A DNA stretch of 51,966 nt, taken from assembly GCA_965603205.1 (NCBI GenBank), contig CBFDCC010000016.1, positions 1-51,966 on the forward strand, written 5' to 3'. This stretch comes from Temperatibacter sp965603205. Lineage in GTDB: Bacteria; Pseudomonadota; Alphaproteobacteria; Sphingomonadales; Kordiimonadaceae. This document shows positions 51,321 to 51,966 of this stretch, in pieces (positions within the stretch are counted from its first letter, which is position 1; each line of letters starts with the position of its first letter). A model generated the notes under the pieces. The model was not told the DNA's origin, ran no database searches, and saw nothing but the letters and a program-made list of their open reading frames with translations. A program made the translations under genes and the position numbers.

Positions 51321-51347
51321 ACGGTTAAAGGGGCTTTATGATTTACC

Positions 51348-51966
51348 CTATTCACCCTTAGGCGGTTCAATTTTGTCAATTACCCGCTCTGTCACTTCTT
51401 TTGAATTGCCCCGTGCAAAATCAGTATCTACGTCTTTTAGATATTCCACAGTCTCTTTCGCCAATTTCAATGCGGGGCCAACATCCTCACATTTACCCTT
51501 TCGGTACAGCGCCTGAGCCTTATGATTCATCATCCCGCCAATACACGCTTGAACATCAGGGAAAACAGCCGAGTCATATTCCCCGCCTTTAAATTTAGCC
51601 AACCCTTCATCTGCCCATTTTATCGCTTCATCCCACTTAGGGTTCTCAGGAAAGCGCTCAAATAGTGAGAAGCTTATATTTGCATAAGCCCCAGACACTC
51701 GCTCCTGAACGCCTACAACATCACTATCCTTACCCCACGCAATCAATGCTTTATAGGCCTCTACCTCTTTTTCTGGCTGCTTAACCCAACCCTCAATATC
51801 AAGTGTATATGTGGACCCTAAATTCACCCATGCCATCGCCACATGTTCCTGAACGCCCACAACATCACTATCCTTGCCCCATGCAATCAATGCTTCACAG
51901 GCCTCTAATCGTTTTTCTGGCTGCTTAACCCAACCCTCAATATCAAGTGTATATGTGGACCCTAAA
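51348..51966 (-). CDS. Protein with near-identical 48-residue repeats (TPR-like), 3' part
   Basis: The gene enters from beyond the right edge and is open to 51966; its start is outside. Visible repeats read LGSTYTLDIEGWVKQPEK..EA..ALIAWGKDSDVVGVQE, with a period of 48 residues (144 bp, for example 51777 and 51921), and are almost identical at DNA level. The C-terminal 130 residues contain ENPKWDEAIKWADEGLAKFKGG and NHKAQALYRKGKCEDVGPALKLAKETVEYL, which look like TPR helices. The function is unknown; it is a helical scaffold-type protein. Near-identical repeats suggest recent unit duplication and possible copy-number change. Confidence 0.78.
   Translation of the reverse strand, partial: LGSTYTLDIEGWVKQPEKRLEACEALIAWGKDSDVVGVQEHVAMAWVNLGSTYTLDIEGWVKQPEKEVEAYKALIAWGKDSDVVGVQERVSGAYANISFSLFERFPENPKWDEAIKWADEGLAKFKGGEYDSAVFPDVQACIGGMMNHKAQALYRKGKCEDVGPALKLAKETVEYLKDVDTDFARGNSKEVTERVIDKIEPPKGE

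Larger units (their letters stand above)
51014..51347. other. 334-bp intergenic region with terminator and two repeat families
   Basis: No gene is seen. It holds the rpmB terminator, a full modular hairpin repeat (51093-51175) and a copy of the CGTCAT-CTTGA-ATCCAT repeat (51213-51320). Confidence 0.8.

Overview
The window comes from a chromosome of an alphaproteobacterium of moderate, fairly low GC. Evidence: the rpmB / SUV3-like helicase / S4-domain protein / fdxA / carD neighbourhood typical of that class, CarD and FdxA sequences of alphaproteobacterial type, a sphingomonad-style TonB-dependent receptor, several acyl-CoA dehydrogenases, and a packaging module related to gene-transfer agents (GTA) and HK97 phages. 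A marine Kordiimonadales/Emcibacterales-like bacterium would fit, but that is a guess from gene content. No rRNA, tRNA, CRISPR array, integrase or transposase was recognised.

Layout. 1-9.2 kb: 5' end of an OsmC-like gene (minus), a RoxA-type ribosomal oxygenase, a TonB-dependent receptor, a ZIP-like membrane protein behind a near-perfect Zur-type palindrome, an SDR, an AI-2E/PerM transporter, a small unknown, PlsC, and a PilZ protein. 9.2-17.6 kb: a divergent acyl-CoA catabolic regulon. On the minus strand a double TetR regulator, Fe-alcohol dehydrogenase, thioesterase and SDR are followed by an acyl-CoA dehydrogenase with its own promoter region. On the plus strand are two acyl-CoA dehydrogenases and an RhlG-like SDR. 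The same 16-bp word sits in both promoter regions and is a candidate operator. 17.6-23.4 kb: mnmH, selD, a homocysteine methyltransferase, pgi and a nitronate monooxygenase.

23.4-33.7 kb: a cut-down GTA/prophage island. Small and large terminase, portal, a Mu gpF-like protein, prohead protease, a 3TM holin and a small protein lie on the minus strand. No major capsid or tail gene is visible. Two unrelated exported or anchored proteins are inserted on the opposite strand, each behind an almost identical promoter. The island is headed by a LexA/CI-like repressor divergent from a DUF6362-like gene. TTTCGTACAAA-type operator sites lie in the switch region and also beside the promoter of an apparent 162-nt stand-alone RNA (31835-31996, minus).

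33.7-45.5 kb: an S9 peptidase, SlyX, a GST, kynurenine-pathway genes kynA and kynB, a periplasmic glutathione peroxidase, a beta-lactamase-fold protein that has lost its catalytic residues, an omega-aminotransferase, an orphan Hpt protein, a sulfotransferase-like/class IV aminotransferase pair, and a secreted thermonuclease. 45.5-52 kb: carD, fdxA, the S4 protein, the helicase, rpmB, and the 3' part of a gene with near-identical 48-residue repeats.

Two families of hairpin repeats are scattered between genes. One is a modular element with the core GTACCGAGC-(N)-GAGGC, with at least ten copies, dense around the phage island. The other has the frame CGTCAT-stem-CTTGA-stem-ATCCAT, whose stems differ between copies but stay complementary.
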